From JAJXYP01 sp035541855 (GTDB lineage: Bacteria > Patescibacteriota > Minisyncoccia > UBA6257 > 2-01-FULL-56-20), in NCBI GenBank assembly GCA_035541855.1, contig DATKMM010000005.1, forward strand, positions 1-16,861: a stretch of 16,861 nucleotides of DNA, read 5' to 3'. This document shows, piece after piece, positions 1-7,432 of this stretch (the first letter of the stretch is position 1; each line of letters begins with the position of its first letter). The translations under genes were made by a program, and so were the position numbers. The notes under the pieces are model-generated. The model searched no databases. It worked only from the letters and a program-made list of their open reading frames with translations, and was not told the origin of the DNA.

Positions 1-1052
1 CGAACCTGCCCCACGAGGAGATAGACCTCGGCCGGCAGGTGGGCGTCACGCGGTTCTCTTCCATCTTCTTCGGCGCCGGCTCCGGCCAGGGCCGCATGGT
101 CGTCCCCTACGGCCTGCGCTACCTGAAAGTGAAGGCGTTCAACCCCGACGTCATCCATACGCAGACGTTCTTCGGCACCGGCCTTGAAGCGCTCATCGCG
201 AGCCGGGCTCTCCACGTCCCGCTTGTCGGCACGAACCATACCGCCATTAAAAGTTTCCTGATCTACAACCCGGTGAAAGCCGGCTGGACGGACAACCTGA
301 TCATAAAGTACGTGAACTGGTACTATGCGCAATGCGAGATCGTCACGGCTCCGTCGCGCTCGGTGTTCCGCGAAATGGAGGAATCGGGATTCCATAAGCG
401 CGGCATCCCGCTTTCCAATCCGATCGAAACCGATATCTTCAGACCGCTGCCCGACCGCGAGGCCCTGCGTAAAAGGTTCAAATTCGGCCATTATCCCATC
501 GTCCACGCCGGACGGCTCGCCAAAGAAAGAAGCATCGACGTCATGATCCGCGCCCTGCCGCTCGTCAAAAGATCCCTGCCCGACGCCGAGCTCATCTTCT
601 CCGGCCGGGGCGCCGACGAGCCGGTGTTCCGCAAACTGGCCGCCGACCTCGGCGTCGCGGATTCGGTGAAGTTCCTCGGCTTCCTCGACCAGCCCCGGCT
701 CGTCGAGGCCTACAACGCCGGCAAGGTGTTCGCCATCACGAGCACTTCCGACACGCAAAGCATGGTCACCATGCAGGCCATGGCGTGCGGCCTGCCGGTC
801 GTCGGCGTGAACGCGCGGGCGCTCCCGGAATACATCACGCCCGACACCGGCTACATCGTCGAGCCGGGCGATCCCGCCGCGCTCGCCGAACGGCTCGTCG
901 CGGTGCTCAAGGACCCCGCGCTCGAGGCGCGCCTCGGCGCCGGCGGCCGGAAAAAGGCGCTCCAGTTCTCGCCGCCGAAGATCGCGGACCGCTGGGAGGC
1001 CATTTACCGCGACGCCATCGGACAGTACCGGACGAAGGGCCAAGCGGTATAA
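1..1052 (+). CDS. GT4-family glycosyltransferase, 5'-truncated
   Basis: Retaining GT-B glycosyltransferase of family GT4, expected to move a hexose from a nucleotide sugar to a lipid or glycan acceptor at the cytoplasmic face. The reading frame is open from base 3, and a GTG at 39 is only an internal codon, so the true start lies upstream of the window. The N-terminal half carries the acceptor-side HTQTFFGTG and GTNHT stretches (nt 156-240), resembling diacylglycerol glucosyltransferase/PimB-like enzymes. The C-terminal half has HAGRLAKERSID (phosphate/nucleotide binding) and MACGLPVVG. The usual EX7E motif reads D(750-752)-X7-Q(774-776), so both acidic positions are altered. The TAA stop sits 7 bp before the next start. 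Family is secure; donor and acceptor are unknown. Confidence 0.9.
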   Translation, partial: NLPHEEIDLGRQVGVTRFSSIFFGAGSGQGRMVVPYGLRYLKVKAFNPDVIHTQTFFGTGLEALIASRALHVPLVGTNHTAIKSFLIYNPVKAGWTDNLIIKYVNWYYAQCEIVTAPSRSVFREMEESGFHKRGIPLSNPIETDIFRPLPDREALRKRFKFGHYPIVHAGRLAKERSIDVMIRALPLVKRSLPDAELIFSGRGADEPVFRKLAADLGVADSVKFLGFLDQPRLVEAYNAGKVFAITSTSDTQSMVTMQAMACGLPVVGVNARALPEYITPDTGYIVEPGDPAALAERLVAVLKDPALEARLGAGGRKKALQFSPPKIADRWEAIYRDAIGQYRTKGQAV

Positions 1053-1053
1053 T
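1048..1053 (+). promoter_or_regulatory. Perfect -10 hexamer 6 nt before GT2 start
   Basis: TATAAT spanning the TAA stop of the GT4 gene, followed by AGAGGG and the ATG at 1060. The geometry is the same as at 10936-10941 and predicts initiation at the A of the ATG. No -35 element is visible. The adjoining GAGGG touches the ATG directly and is unlikely to act as a Shine-Dalgarno sequence. Confidence 0.4.
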
Positions 1054-1059
1054 AGAGGG

Positions 1060-1968
1060 ATGAAACTAAGCTTCGTCATCCCCGCGTATAACGAGGAAAA
1101 CTACATCGGCGACTGCCTGGCGGCCATCATCGCGCAAAAGCGCGCCCTCCCGGAATACGACATCGAGATCGTCGTCGTCAACAACGCCTCGACCGACGGC
1201 ACGGCGGCGGCCGTGGAGAAATATCCCGACGTCAAGCTCGTCAACGAACCGCGGAAAGGCATCGTCTTCGCCCGCCGCGCCGGCTATCTCGCCTCGACCG
1301 GCGACCTCATCGCCAACGTGGACGCCGACACGCGCATCACCCCGGGGTGGATCGGAAAGGTGATGACCGAGTTCGCGCGCGACCCGCGGCTCGTGGCGCT
1401 TTCCGGCCCTTTCATCTACTATGACGCGCCGCGCAAAATCAGGATCTCCACGCGGTTCTTCTACTACATCGGCTTCGGCTTTTATCTCATCAACCGTTTC
1501 GTGTTCCGCATCGGCTCGATGCTCCAGGGCGGCAACTTCGTCGTCCGCCGGCACGCGCTCGAAAAGATCGGCGGCTACGACACCACTTTAAGTTTTTACG
1601 GCGAAGACACCGACATCGCGCGGCGGCTGAACAAAGTCGGCCACGTAAAGTTCACCTTCAAGCTTCCCGCGCTGTCCTCCGGGCGGCGGCTCGCCAAAGA
1701 AGGCGGCCTCACGACCGGCCTGCGCTACGCCATCAACTATTTCTGGATCACGTTCTTCAAAAAGCCGTTCACCCGCGACTATATTGATATTCGGCTCCAA
1801 AACAGTCAGAATACCGTCTATGCCGCGGCCCACCGGTGGAAAGAATGGGTCATCGGCTCGATCTTCGTCCTGGCCATCATCCTCATTTTCTGCGGCGGGG
1901 CGTATATTATCTATAACCTCACGAAAACGGGTACGGTAAACATCTTCCAGCGATTCAATGGGCAATAG
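1060..1968 (+). CDS. GT2-family glycosyltransferase with C-terminal membrane anchor
   Basis: Inverting GT-A (family GT2) glycosyltransferase of 302 aa. The N-terminus has the family signature FVIPAYNEENYI (residues 5-16), the nucleotide-binding NNASTDGT (41-48), the metal-binding DAD at 88-90, and the catalytic-base region GEDTD at 181-185. A single strong hydrophobic helix at about 263-286 suggests anchoring to the inner membrane near lipid-linked acceptors. The ATG at 1060 is preceded directly by GAGGG with no spacer, too close for an effective Shine-Dalgarno sequence. A perfect TATAAT lies exactly 6 nt upstream of the ATG. The 3' end overlaps the sugar-1-phosphate transferase by 11 bp. The transferred sugar cannot be deduced. 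Confidence 0.92.
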   Translation: MKLSFVIPAYNEENYIGDCLAAIIAQKRALPEYDIEIVVVNNASTDGTAAAVEKYPDVKLVNEPRKGIVFARRAGYLASTGDLIANVDADTRITPGWIGKVMTEFARDPRLVALSGPFIYYDAPRKIRISTRFFYYIGFGFYLINRFVFRIGSMLQGGNFVVRRHALEKIGGYDTTLSFYGEDTDIARRLNKVGHVKFTFKLPALSSGRRLAKEGGLTTGLRYAINYFWITFFKKPFTRDYIDIRLQNSQNTVYAAAHRWKEWVIGSIFVLAIILIFCGGAYIIYNLTKTGTVNIFQRFNGQ

Positions 1969-3301
1969 GGCCAAAACCTTCATCCTCTTCCTCGGCGACG
2001 TCATCGCGCTCTACGCGGGCCTGTTCCTGGCGCTCGCCGTCCGCTACGGCGCCGGGTTTTACGACGCGTTCATCAACGCCCACGCCGTGCCGTTCACGGT
2101 CATCTTCGTCGTTTGGATCGTCATATTCTACATCGCGGGGCTGTACGACCTGCGCCGTCTCCGCAATAACCTCGATTTCATTAAAACTCTCTGGCTCGCC
2201 ATCGCGACGAGCACCGTGCTCTCGGTTCTCGTTTTCTATACCATCCCGCAGTTCGGCATCGCGCCAAAGACAAACCTCATCATCTTCGCGGTCGTCTTCG
2301 CCGCCCTCGAGACCGTGTGGCGGCGGGCGTTCAACCGCGCGGCGTCGACGGGCGAGGCGCCGAACCGGGTGCTCCTCATCGGCAACGGCGCGGCGGAGGA
2401 GGTCGATCGGACCATCCGCGAGAACGCCCAGCTCGGCTACGAGATCCGCGCGCGGCTGGACGAATCGGCCGCCGGGAAAACGCCGGAAACGATCCGGAAG
2501 ATCGTCGAAGAGAAGGATGTCAATTGCATCGTCGTCTCGCGCCAGCTGAAGCGGGAAGGCCATCTGCCGGCGACGCTCTACCAGCTTTTCAGCCAGGGTA
2601 TCGTCGTCATGGACCTGCCGAACTTCTCCGAGCTCATTCTGCGCAAGGTCCCGCTCGCCGACCTCGAGGAAACCTGGTTCCTGGAAAACATCGAGGGCGT
2701 GGCGCAGTTCTACGACCCGCTGAAGCGCGCGTTCGAATTCCTGGCGGCGATCATTGGCGGCATCATTCTCCTGCCGCTCGAGCTGTTCATCGCCGTCCTG
2801 GTCGGCGTCACCTCGCGCGGACCGATCCTCTACAGGCAGGTCCGCGTCGGGAAGAACGGCCGCGAGTTCCATCTCTATAAATTCCGCAGCATGCCTGCGC
2901 TCGCATCCGACGGCTCAGTGGAAACCAAGGGCGCCGTGTGGGCGACCAAGGGCGATGCGCGCGCAACCCCGATCGGAAAAATCCTCCGCGCCTCGCACCT
3001 CGATGAACTGCCGCAATTCATCAACCTGGTCCGCGGTGACATCTCCTTCGTCGGCCCGCGCCCGGAGCGTCCGGAGTTCGTGGCGAAGCTCAAGGAGGAG
3101 ATCCCCTACTACGAGACCCGGCTCCTCGTGAAACCCGGCGTCACCGGCTGGGCCCAGCTGAACCACCGTGCCGACCGCAGCACCGACGACGTCAGGCAAA
3201 AGCTCCAATATGATATATACTATTTAAAGAACCGCTCGCTCATCCTCGACCTCGCCATCATCATAAAAACCATAAAGTCGCTGTTCATCAACCCGGATTA
3301 A
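1958..3301 (+). CDS. Polyprenyl-phosphate sugar-1-phosphate transferase (WcaJ/WbaP type)
   Basis: Integral membrane priming enzyme (447 aa) that transfers a sugar 1-phosphate from a nucleotide sugar to undecaprenyl phosphate, the first committed step of lipid-linked glycan assembly. Four N-terminal hydrophobic segments (about 8-29, 46-63, 78-95, 106-121) precede a CoA-binding-like Rossmann region (about 136-225). The C-terminal bacterial sugar transferase domain follows, with its membrane re-entrant helix at 258-284 containing Pro273. Signature motifs are present: YKFRSM (307-312), LDELPQ with the catalytic Asp-Glu pair (348-353), VGPRPE (365-370) and KPGVTGWAQ (392-400). Length fits long polyprenyl phosphotransferases. 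The start overlaps the previous gene by 11 bp, suggesting coupled translation. Whether the sugar is glucose, galactose or another hexose is not visible. Confidence 0.95.
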   Translation: MGNRAKTFILFLGDVIALYAGLFLALAVRYGAGFYDAFINAHAVPFTVIFVVWIVIFYIAGLYDLRRLRNNLDFIKTLWLAIATSTVLSVLVFYTIPQFGIAPKTNLIIFAVVFAALETVWRRAFNRAASTGEAPNRVLLIGNGAAEEVDRTIRENAQLGYEIRARLDESAAGKTPETIRKIVEEKDVNCIVVSRQLKREGHLPATLYQLFSQGIVVMDLPNFSELILRKVPLADLEETWFLENIEGVAQFYDPLKRAFEFLAAIIGGIILLPLELFIAVLVGVTSRGPILYRQVRVGKNGREFHLYKFRSMPALASDGSVETKGAVWATKGDARATPIGKILRASHLDELPQFINLVRGDISFVGPRPERPEFVAKLKEEIPYYETRLLVKPGVTGWAQLNHRADRSTDDVRQKLQYDIYYLKNRSLILDLAIIIKTIKSLFINPD

Positions 3302-3307
3302 AATTTC

Positions 3308-4228
3308 ATGAAAATCATCGTCACGGGCGGCGCCGGTTTCATCGCTTCCCATATAGTGGACGCCTACATCGCGGCCGGACACAAGGTCGCCGTCATCGAT
3401 AACCTTTCGAGCGGCTCGCGCAAAAATCTCAACCCGCGCGCGAACTTCTACAAAGCCGACATCCGCAACCTCGCCGCGCTCCATAAAATTTTCGGGAACG
3501 AACGGCCGGACGTCGTGAACCACCACGCCGCGTTCATCAGCGTCACGGATTCCGTCAAAAAACCGGACCTGACCTTCGCCATCAACGCCGAAGGGACGCT
3601 GAACGTCCTGCTCGCGTTCGCCGACGCGCCGGCCAAACGCAAAAAGTTCATCTTCGCCTCGACCGGCGGCGCGATCTACGGCAGCCCCAAAAAGCTCCCC
3701 GCCGGCGAGTCCACGCCGCCCGATCCGCTTTCCCCCTACGCGCTCACGAAGCAGGTCGCCGAGGAGACCGTCTGGTATTTTTCCCGGCAGTTCGGGATCG
3801 ACCACCTCATCCTCCGTTACGCGAACGTCTACGGCCCGCGGCAGAAAGCGCAGGGCGGCGCCGGCGTGTTCCCCATCTTCACCGAGCAGATCGCGCACGG
3901 CATCCGGCCTACCATCTTCGGCGACGGCAAGAAGACCCGCGACTACGTTTACGTCGGCGATGTCGCCCGCGCGAGCGTGCTCGGCGTCACGCGCGGCAGG
4001 AACGAAACGGTGAACATCGCGACCGGGCGGGAAACGTCCGACTACCAGGTCTTCCGCGCGCTCGCCGACGCCTACGGATTCAAGAAGGAGCCGTTCTACA
4101 CGCCAAAACGCAAAGGCGAGGTCCAGCGCATCTTCATGAGCTGGTCGCACGCCAAGAAGGTCCTCGGCTGGTCGCCGAAAGTGAAGTTCGCGGAAGGGGT
4201 CAGAAAAACAACCGCGGCCGGGCGCTAA
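3308..4228 (+). CDS. NAD-dependent epimerase/dehydratase (extended SDR, GalE-like)
   Basis: Extended short-chain dehydrogenase of 306 aa, most like UDP-hexose 4-epimerases. It has the Rossmann motif TGGAGFIAS (6-14), an acidic residue after beta-2 in VIDNLSSG (Asp31, typical for NAD), the Ser/Thr pair at 118-119, and the catalytic YxxxK at Tyr144/Lys148. The ANVYGPRQ substrate-loop motif and a RDYVYVGDVA segment typical of nucleotide-sugar enzymes follow. It begins 6 bp after the sugar-1-phosphate transferase and has no recognisable Shine-Dalgarno sequence. It may supply the epimerised donor used by the priming transferase. Its TAA overlaps the TAG of the convergent gene by 4 bp. A dehydratase or another epimerase specificity cannot be excluded. 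Confidence 0.9.
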   Translation: MKIIVTGGAGFIASHIVDAYIAAGHKVAVIDNLSSGSRKNLNPRANFYKADIRNLAALHKIFGNERPDVVNHHAAFISVTDSVKKPDLTFAINAEGTLNVLLAFADAPAKRKKFIFASTGGAIYGSPKKLPAGESTPPDPLSPYALTKQVAEETVWYFSRQFGIDHLILRYANVYGPRQKAQGGAGVFPIFTEQIAHGIRPTIFGDGKKTRDYVYVGDVARASVLGVTRGRNETVNIATGRETSDYQVFRALADAYGFKKEPFYTPKRKGEVQRIFMSWSHAKKVLGWSPKVKFAEGVRKTTAAGR

Positions 4229-4701
4229 GCCGTCTCCGTCTTCCCGTTCACCTTTTCAACATAATCCCTCAGAAGCCACGAGCTCGATTGGATCTTGCCT
4301 CCGTCCCCGATATTAAATATCATCTTGCAGCCAATTGCCTCGCAGACCGGCACTTCCGGAATATTATCCAACTTTCGATCGCCGCCGTTCGCGAAAATAT
4401 CCGGCTTGATCGCGGCAAGCTCCGCGCAGACGCTCATGTCGGCTGGGTTCGGGCCGTGTTTCGTGATCACTACCTCGTCCACCGCGCGCAACGCCCCGAT
4501 CACTTCCGCCCGCTGCTCGACCGGCATAAAAATATGCTGTTTTTTTGCCTGAAGCCAATGATCGTTATTTAGGATGACCACCAGCTTGTCGCCGAGCGCT
4601 TTGGCCCGTTCGAACATGCGCACATGGCCGATATGGATCGGGTCGAAACCGCCCGACACGGCGACCACGACCGGTTTCTTCGCGCCTGACATAGTTTCCA
4701 T
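4225..4701 (-). CDS. HIGH-motif nucleotidyltransferase (cytidylyltransferase-like / RfaE C-domain-like)
   Basis: Small stand-alone nucleotidyltransferase (158 aa) that would activate a phosphorylated polyol or sugar with ATP or CTP. It shows GGFDPIHIGH (17-26), including the nucleotide-binding HIGH at 23-26, FANGGDR (103-109), and the C-terminal QSSSWLL (138-144) equivalent to the ISST-like motif. It resembles the adenylyltransferase half of HldE, but the sugar-kinase half is absent. It is the last gene of the minus-strand operon, and its TAG overlaps the TAA of the convergent epimerase. A second ATG at 4692 gives a start closer to the family norm, preceded by GGAAA and a TACAAT hexamer, so 4692 may be the true start. 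The substrate is uncertain because the locus also has an HddC-type enzyme. Confidence 0.85.
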   Translation of the reverse strand: METMSGAKKPVVVAVSGGFDPIHIGHVRMFERAKALGDKLVVILNNDHWLQAKKQHIFMPVEQRAEVIGALRAVDEVVITKHGPNPADMSVCAELAAIKPDIFANGGDRKLDNIPEVPVCEAIGCKMIFNIGDGGKIQSSSWLLRDYVEKVNGKTETA

Positions 4702-4727
4702 TGTATTCCGACAGCATCAAAAATCAA
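4700..4727 (-). promoter_or_regulatory. Candidate internal promoter before the last operon gene
   Basis: On the minus strand TTGATT (4722-4727) and TACAAT (4700-4705) are separated by 16 bp, matching sigma-70 -35/-10 elements at 4/6 and 5/6. The -10 lies 7 nt before the ATG at 4692 and overlaps the ATG at 4701, so a transcript from here would begin about 1 nt before the 4692 start codon. This is the longest gap (34 bp) inside the operon. Prediction by eye only. Confidence 0.35.
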
Positions 4728-4735
4728 GCGCGGCG

Positions 4736-5557
4736 CTACCTCGAAAACAGCCATTTTTTCAGACGCGAGAGGGACTTGTTCGTCCACCGGCGGACACCGA
4801 GCGGCAGGCGCGCATAAATGCGATAGATCTCCGCCATGGCAAGCGCACGGTAGAACCCGGGATATTCGCCACGATGCTTCAGAACGATCCTCAGCCCGGC
4901 GTCGGCATTCCGTTTAGTATCCACGAAAGATCCACTTCCGCTCCACATGCGGTACGCCAGAAAATATTCAGGAAGATTCGCCAGCTTCCCCCGCTTCCCA
5001 AGCGTCAACCAAAAATCCCAATCAGCGAATCCATGGACCGCTTCATCGTAGTACCCGCCCTCAGTCCGGCGGAACAAAGCGGTCGAATTTGCAATGGGAT
5101 TCGCAAACAGGGCAACTCGGCGGATCGCAGCATCGGTCTCCGGCTTTCTGAACCGGGCGGTCTCCTTCCCGTCCCCGTCAACCGATATGAACCACCCGCC
5201 GCAGGCAACATGATCCGGGTGCCCGTGTAAAAAAGCGACCTGCCTCTCAAGCTTGCGGTCGTCGATCCAATAATCATCGTCATCGAGGATCGCGACGAAT
5301 TCACCGTTCGCCGCGCGCAATCCGGCATTTGAAACGCCCGCTATGTGACCGATACGCGGAATGCGGAGATATTTGATACGCCCATCCCGCCGCTCCCATT
5401 CGACCATCACCTCCGCCGTGTTATCCGGCGAACCATCGTCAATGACGATCAATTCCCACTCGCGCAGAGTCTGGCGCCGGACGCTTTCAATCGCCTGCCC
5501 GATCAGGTTCGCACGGTTCCGGGTCGCCATAAGGATGCTGATGGTCGGCGTTGCCAT
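4736..5557 (-). CDS. GT2-family glycosyltransferase
   Basis: Inverting GT-A glycosyltransferase, 273 aa, with no membrane segment. Motifs: SILMATRNRA (7-16) at the first beta strand, VIDDGSPDNT (38-47) for nucleotide binding, a run of four Asp at 92-95 holding the DXD metal site, and ADWDFW (178-183) in the place of the usual ED/DW acceptor-side motif. The C-terminus ends in a basic tail (SRLKKWLFSR) that may help membrane association. It starts 2 bp after the HddC-like gene in the minus-strand operon, with a TACGCT hexamer 6 nt before its ATG and no clear Shine-Dalgarno sequence. Its position directly after the heptose-activation genes makes it a candidate heptosyl (or modified heptosyl) transferase, but this is inferred from context only. 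Confidence 0.9.
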   Translation of the reverse strand: MATPTISILMATRNRANLIGQAIESVRRQTLREWELIVIDDGSPDNTAEVMVEWERRDGRIKYLRIPRIGHIAGVSNAGLRAANGEFVAILDDDDYWIDDRKLERQVAFLHGHPDHVACGGWFISVDGDGKETARFRKPETDAAIRRVALFANPIANSTALFRRTEGGYYDEAVHGFADWDFWLTLGKRGKLANLPEYFLAYRMWSGSGSFVDTKRNADAGLRIVLKHRGEYPGFYRALAMAEIYRIYARLPLGVRRWTNKSLSRLKKWLFSR

Positions 5558-5559
5558 GC

Positions 5560-6285
5560 TTATAGCGTATGCTTTTTCAGATATTCTTCAACCTCGCGCC
5601 ATTTTTCGACCGTGTCAAATGCTTTCGAATATTCATCGCATTCATAAGCGTAAAAGTTCTCGCCTGCGGCAATAGCCGCCGGGATCACCTGCCGGTTGAG
5701 CGTCGCCTGCCCTCCTGCGGAAATATACGCCAATATCCTTTTGTCCAGAATGAACGACCCGCGCGTACGATATGCATTGGGATACTTCCGCAGGTGCGGC
5801 TTGGCATGGACAGCGACAAACCGGCCTTCGGGACCAAGCTCGGCAACGTCAGCATCTGCATGATCATCCTGCCGCTCCACGCGTTCCATGCCAATCGGGC
5901 CATCCTTTCCGGCATACGCGGCCGCCATCTTTCCGTAATCAACCAAGGTCAGCATGTCGCCATAAATATAATAGAACAGTTTATCGAGCAGAGGTTCAAA
6001 ATGCCTCAAGGATCCCGCTTCGCCGAGCGGCTCCTTTTCGATGAAATAATGCATGGCGACCCCCAATCGGGACCCATCGCCGAAATAATCCGTCACGACC
6101 TGCGGTAAATAGTGAAGAGCGACGAAAAATTCCGTAACGCCATATTTTTTGAAATGTTCTACGCTCCATGCGAGCACTGGTTTGCCAAGAACCGGAAGCA
6201 TCGGTTTCGGAATCGTATCAGTATATGGCCGCAAGCGGGTCCCGAACCCGCCCGCCGCGATGACAGCTTGCTTGATCTTGATCAT
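5560..6285 (-). CDS. hddC: Sugar-1-phosphate nucleotidyltransferase, HddC-like (probable heptose-1-P guanylyltransferase)
   Basis: Cytoplasmic NTP-transferase fold enzyme of 241 aa joining a sugar 1-phosphate to a nucleotide. It contains AGGFGTRLRP (11-20), PKP at 26-28, GEAGSL (88-93), the metal-binding Asp110 in YGD, and a C-terminal DTVEKW segment in the place of the usual GTPE motif. The family covers mannose-1-phosphate guanylyltransferases and HddC, and sequence alone does not separate them. The HddC call rests on immediate linkage to GmhB-, GmhA- and HddA-type genes, which together complete the S7P to GDP-D-glycero-alpha-D-manno-heptose route. Its ATG overlaps the TGA of the phosphatase gene (ATGA, 4 bp), implying translational coupling. 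Confidence 0.8.
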   Translation of the reverse strand: MIKIKQAVIAAGGFGTRLRPYTDTIPKPMLPVLGKPVLAWSVEHFKKYGVTEFFVALHYLPQVVTDYFGDGSRLGVAMHYFIEKEPLGEAGSLRHFEPLLDKLFYYIYGDMLTLVDYGKMAAAYAGKDGPIGMERVERQDDHADADVAELGPEGRFVAVHAKPHLRKYPNAYRTRGSFILDKRILAYISAGGQATLNRQVIPAAIAAGENFYAYECDEYSKAFDTVEKWREVEEYLKKHTL

Positions 6286-6827
6286 AAATGCTTAGTGATG
6301 ATCCTCGCCGCATCGAGCAGGTCGCGGGCAACAAGATCGGGTTTCACGTTATAAAATCGTTTATCTCTTCCGCCCTTCCCGGTCCTCACCAATATCGTCT
6401 TTATTTTCCCGCGGCGCCCAGTCTCGACATCCCGCATATCGTCACCGATGAAAAAGCTCCGGCGCAGGTTGATGCCGTATTTTTTCGCCGCCTGGCGGAC
6501 CAGTCCGAGTTTCGGCTTGCGGCAGGCGCAATTGTCCCAATGCCGGTGCGGACAGAAATAGAACGCGTCGATGTGCGCGCCGCGTTTCGCAAGCCGCGCG
6601 TTGAGCAGGGCATGCAGCTTCTCCACGCCGCGCCGCGTGATGAGCCCCTTCCCTACCACCGGCTGGTTGCTGACCACGACGAGCAGGAAGCCCGCCTTGC
6701 GGAGCAGGGCAAGTCCCGGCGCCGTGTTCCGGAGTATCCGGACCTGCGCGGGCCTTACGATATCATTAAAATCCCTGATGAGCGTCCCGTCGCGGTCGAG
6801 GAATATCGCTACTTCGTGCTTTCCCAT
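6282..6827 (-). CDS. gmhB: HAD-IIIA phosphatase, GmhB-like heptose-1,7-bisphosphate phosphatase
   Basis: HAD phosphatase of 181 aa expected to remove the 7-phosphate from heptose 1,7-bisphosphate. The nucleophile motif DRDGT has Asp11 and Asp13, SNQP (53-56) is motif II, RKPK (103-106) gives the motif III lysine, and GDDMRD (128-133) is motif IV. A zinc-binding set is visible at Cys92, His94, Cys100 and Cys102. The spacing between His94 and Cys100 is short, as in HisB N-terminal phosphatases and shorter than E. coli GmhB. The start at 6827 is preferred over the longer open frame to 6875: it is preceded by AAAGG at 3 nt and gives a typical N-terminus. It overlaps the isomerase gene by 19 bp. 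A histidinol-phosphatase role is unlikely given the neighbours. Confidence 0.87.
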   Translation of the reverse strand: MGKHEVAIFLDRDGTLIRDFNDIVRPAQVRILRNTAPGLALLRKAGFLLVVVSNQPVVGKGLITRRGVEKLHALLNARLAKRGAHIDAFYFCPHRHWDNCACRKPKLGLVRQAAKKYGINLRRSFFIGDDMRDVETGRRGKIKTILVRTGKGGRDKRFYNVKPDLVARDLLDAARIITKHL

Positions 6828-7411
6828 TTGCCTTTCTGCGCCTGGAACTTCGGGTGCGAGACCATGCAGTGCCACACGACCGCCTGGAAGGCCTCCGCAT
6901 GCGGCGTGACGCTTTCCGGATCCACGGTCGGGACGATCACGCAGGCGTCCGCGACCTTCGCGGTGTAGCCGCCATCCCGGCCGACGACGCCGATCACCTT
7001 CGCGCCGACGGTTTTGGCAAGTTTTAATGATTCGACGATGTTCGCGCTCACGTTCTTCTCGAGATTGCCGCCGCCGACGGAGAACACCATCACCGCATCC
7101 TTCGGGCCCAGGTGGCTGCCCGCGAGCCAGTTCGAGAAGACCGTGTTCCAGCCATCGTCGTTCGTCCGCGCGGTGAGCTCCGAAACATTGTCCGTCGGCG
7201 CGTACGCCTCGATCGCGGCGAGCTTGCGGAAATCGTTCACCGCATGCCCCGCATTCCCCGCGCTGCCGCCCACTCCCAGGATGAAAAGCCGCCCGCCCGC
7301 CGCGCGCACGGCATCCAGGATCTCGAGCATCCTGCCGATCGCCGCACGGTCGATCGCTTCCGCAATCTGTTTTACCTCATTGAAATATTGATCTATATAA
7401 TCTTGGTACAT
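6809..7411 (-). CDS. gmhA: SIS-domain sugar-phosphate isomerase, GmhA-like
   Basis: Single SIS domain of 200 aa, the size of GmhA, which converts sedoheptulose 7-phosphate to D-glycero-D-manno-heptose 7-phosphate. Loop GVGGSAGNA (46-54) matches the GNGGS phosphate loop, and SVGGGN (111-116) stands in place of STSGNS. Aligned by eye with E. coli GmhA (H61, E65, Q172, H180), the metal/catalytic positions become His56, Asp60, Glu173 and His181. These substitutions suggest a divergent GmhA subfamily and leave some room for another ketose-phosphate substrate. No Shine-Dalgarno sequence precedes the ATG; the 21-bp gap to the transaldolase is A/T-rich. The 3' end overlaps the phosphatase gene by 19 bp. 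Confidence 0.83.
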   Translation of the reverse strand: MYQDYIDQYFNEVKQIAEAIDRAAIGRMLEILDAVRAAGGRLFILGVGGSAGNAGHAVNDFRKLAAIEAYAPTDNVSELTARTNDDGWNTVFSNWLAGSHLGPKDAVMVFSVGGGNLEKNVSANIVESLKLAKTVGAKVIGVVGRDGGYTAKVADACVIVPTVDPESVTPHAEAFQAVVWHCMVSHPKFQAQKGKWESTK

Positions 7412-7432
7412 TGCGAATTGGTAAATTAAAAA

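Noticed and set aside
39..41. GTG as the start codon of the first glycosyltransferase
   Set aside because: The frame is open to the left edge of the window with plausible GT4 sequence before the GTG, so the gene is simply cut by the window.
1955..2872. Long open frame of about 305 codons on the minus strand opposite the sugar-1-phosphate transferase gene
   Set aside because: Its translation is Asp/Glu/Arg-rich low-complexity with no motif, typical of an antisense frame in GC-rich DNA; the plus-strand gene has full family motifs.
3224..4150. Long open frame of about 308 codons on the minus strand opposite the epimerase gene
   Set aside because: Same antisense GC artefact; it crosses the boundary of two real genes and shows no recognisable domain.
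6828..6875. 16-residue extension of the HAD phosphatase frame
   Set aside because: The start at 6827 has a well-placed AAAGG and places the DxDGT motif at the usual distance from the N-terminus.
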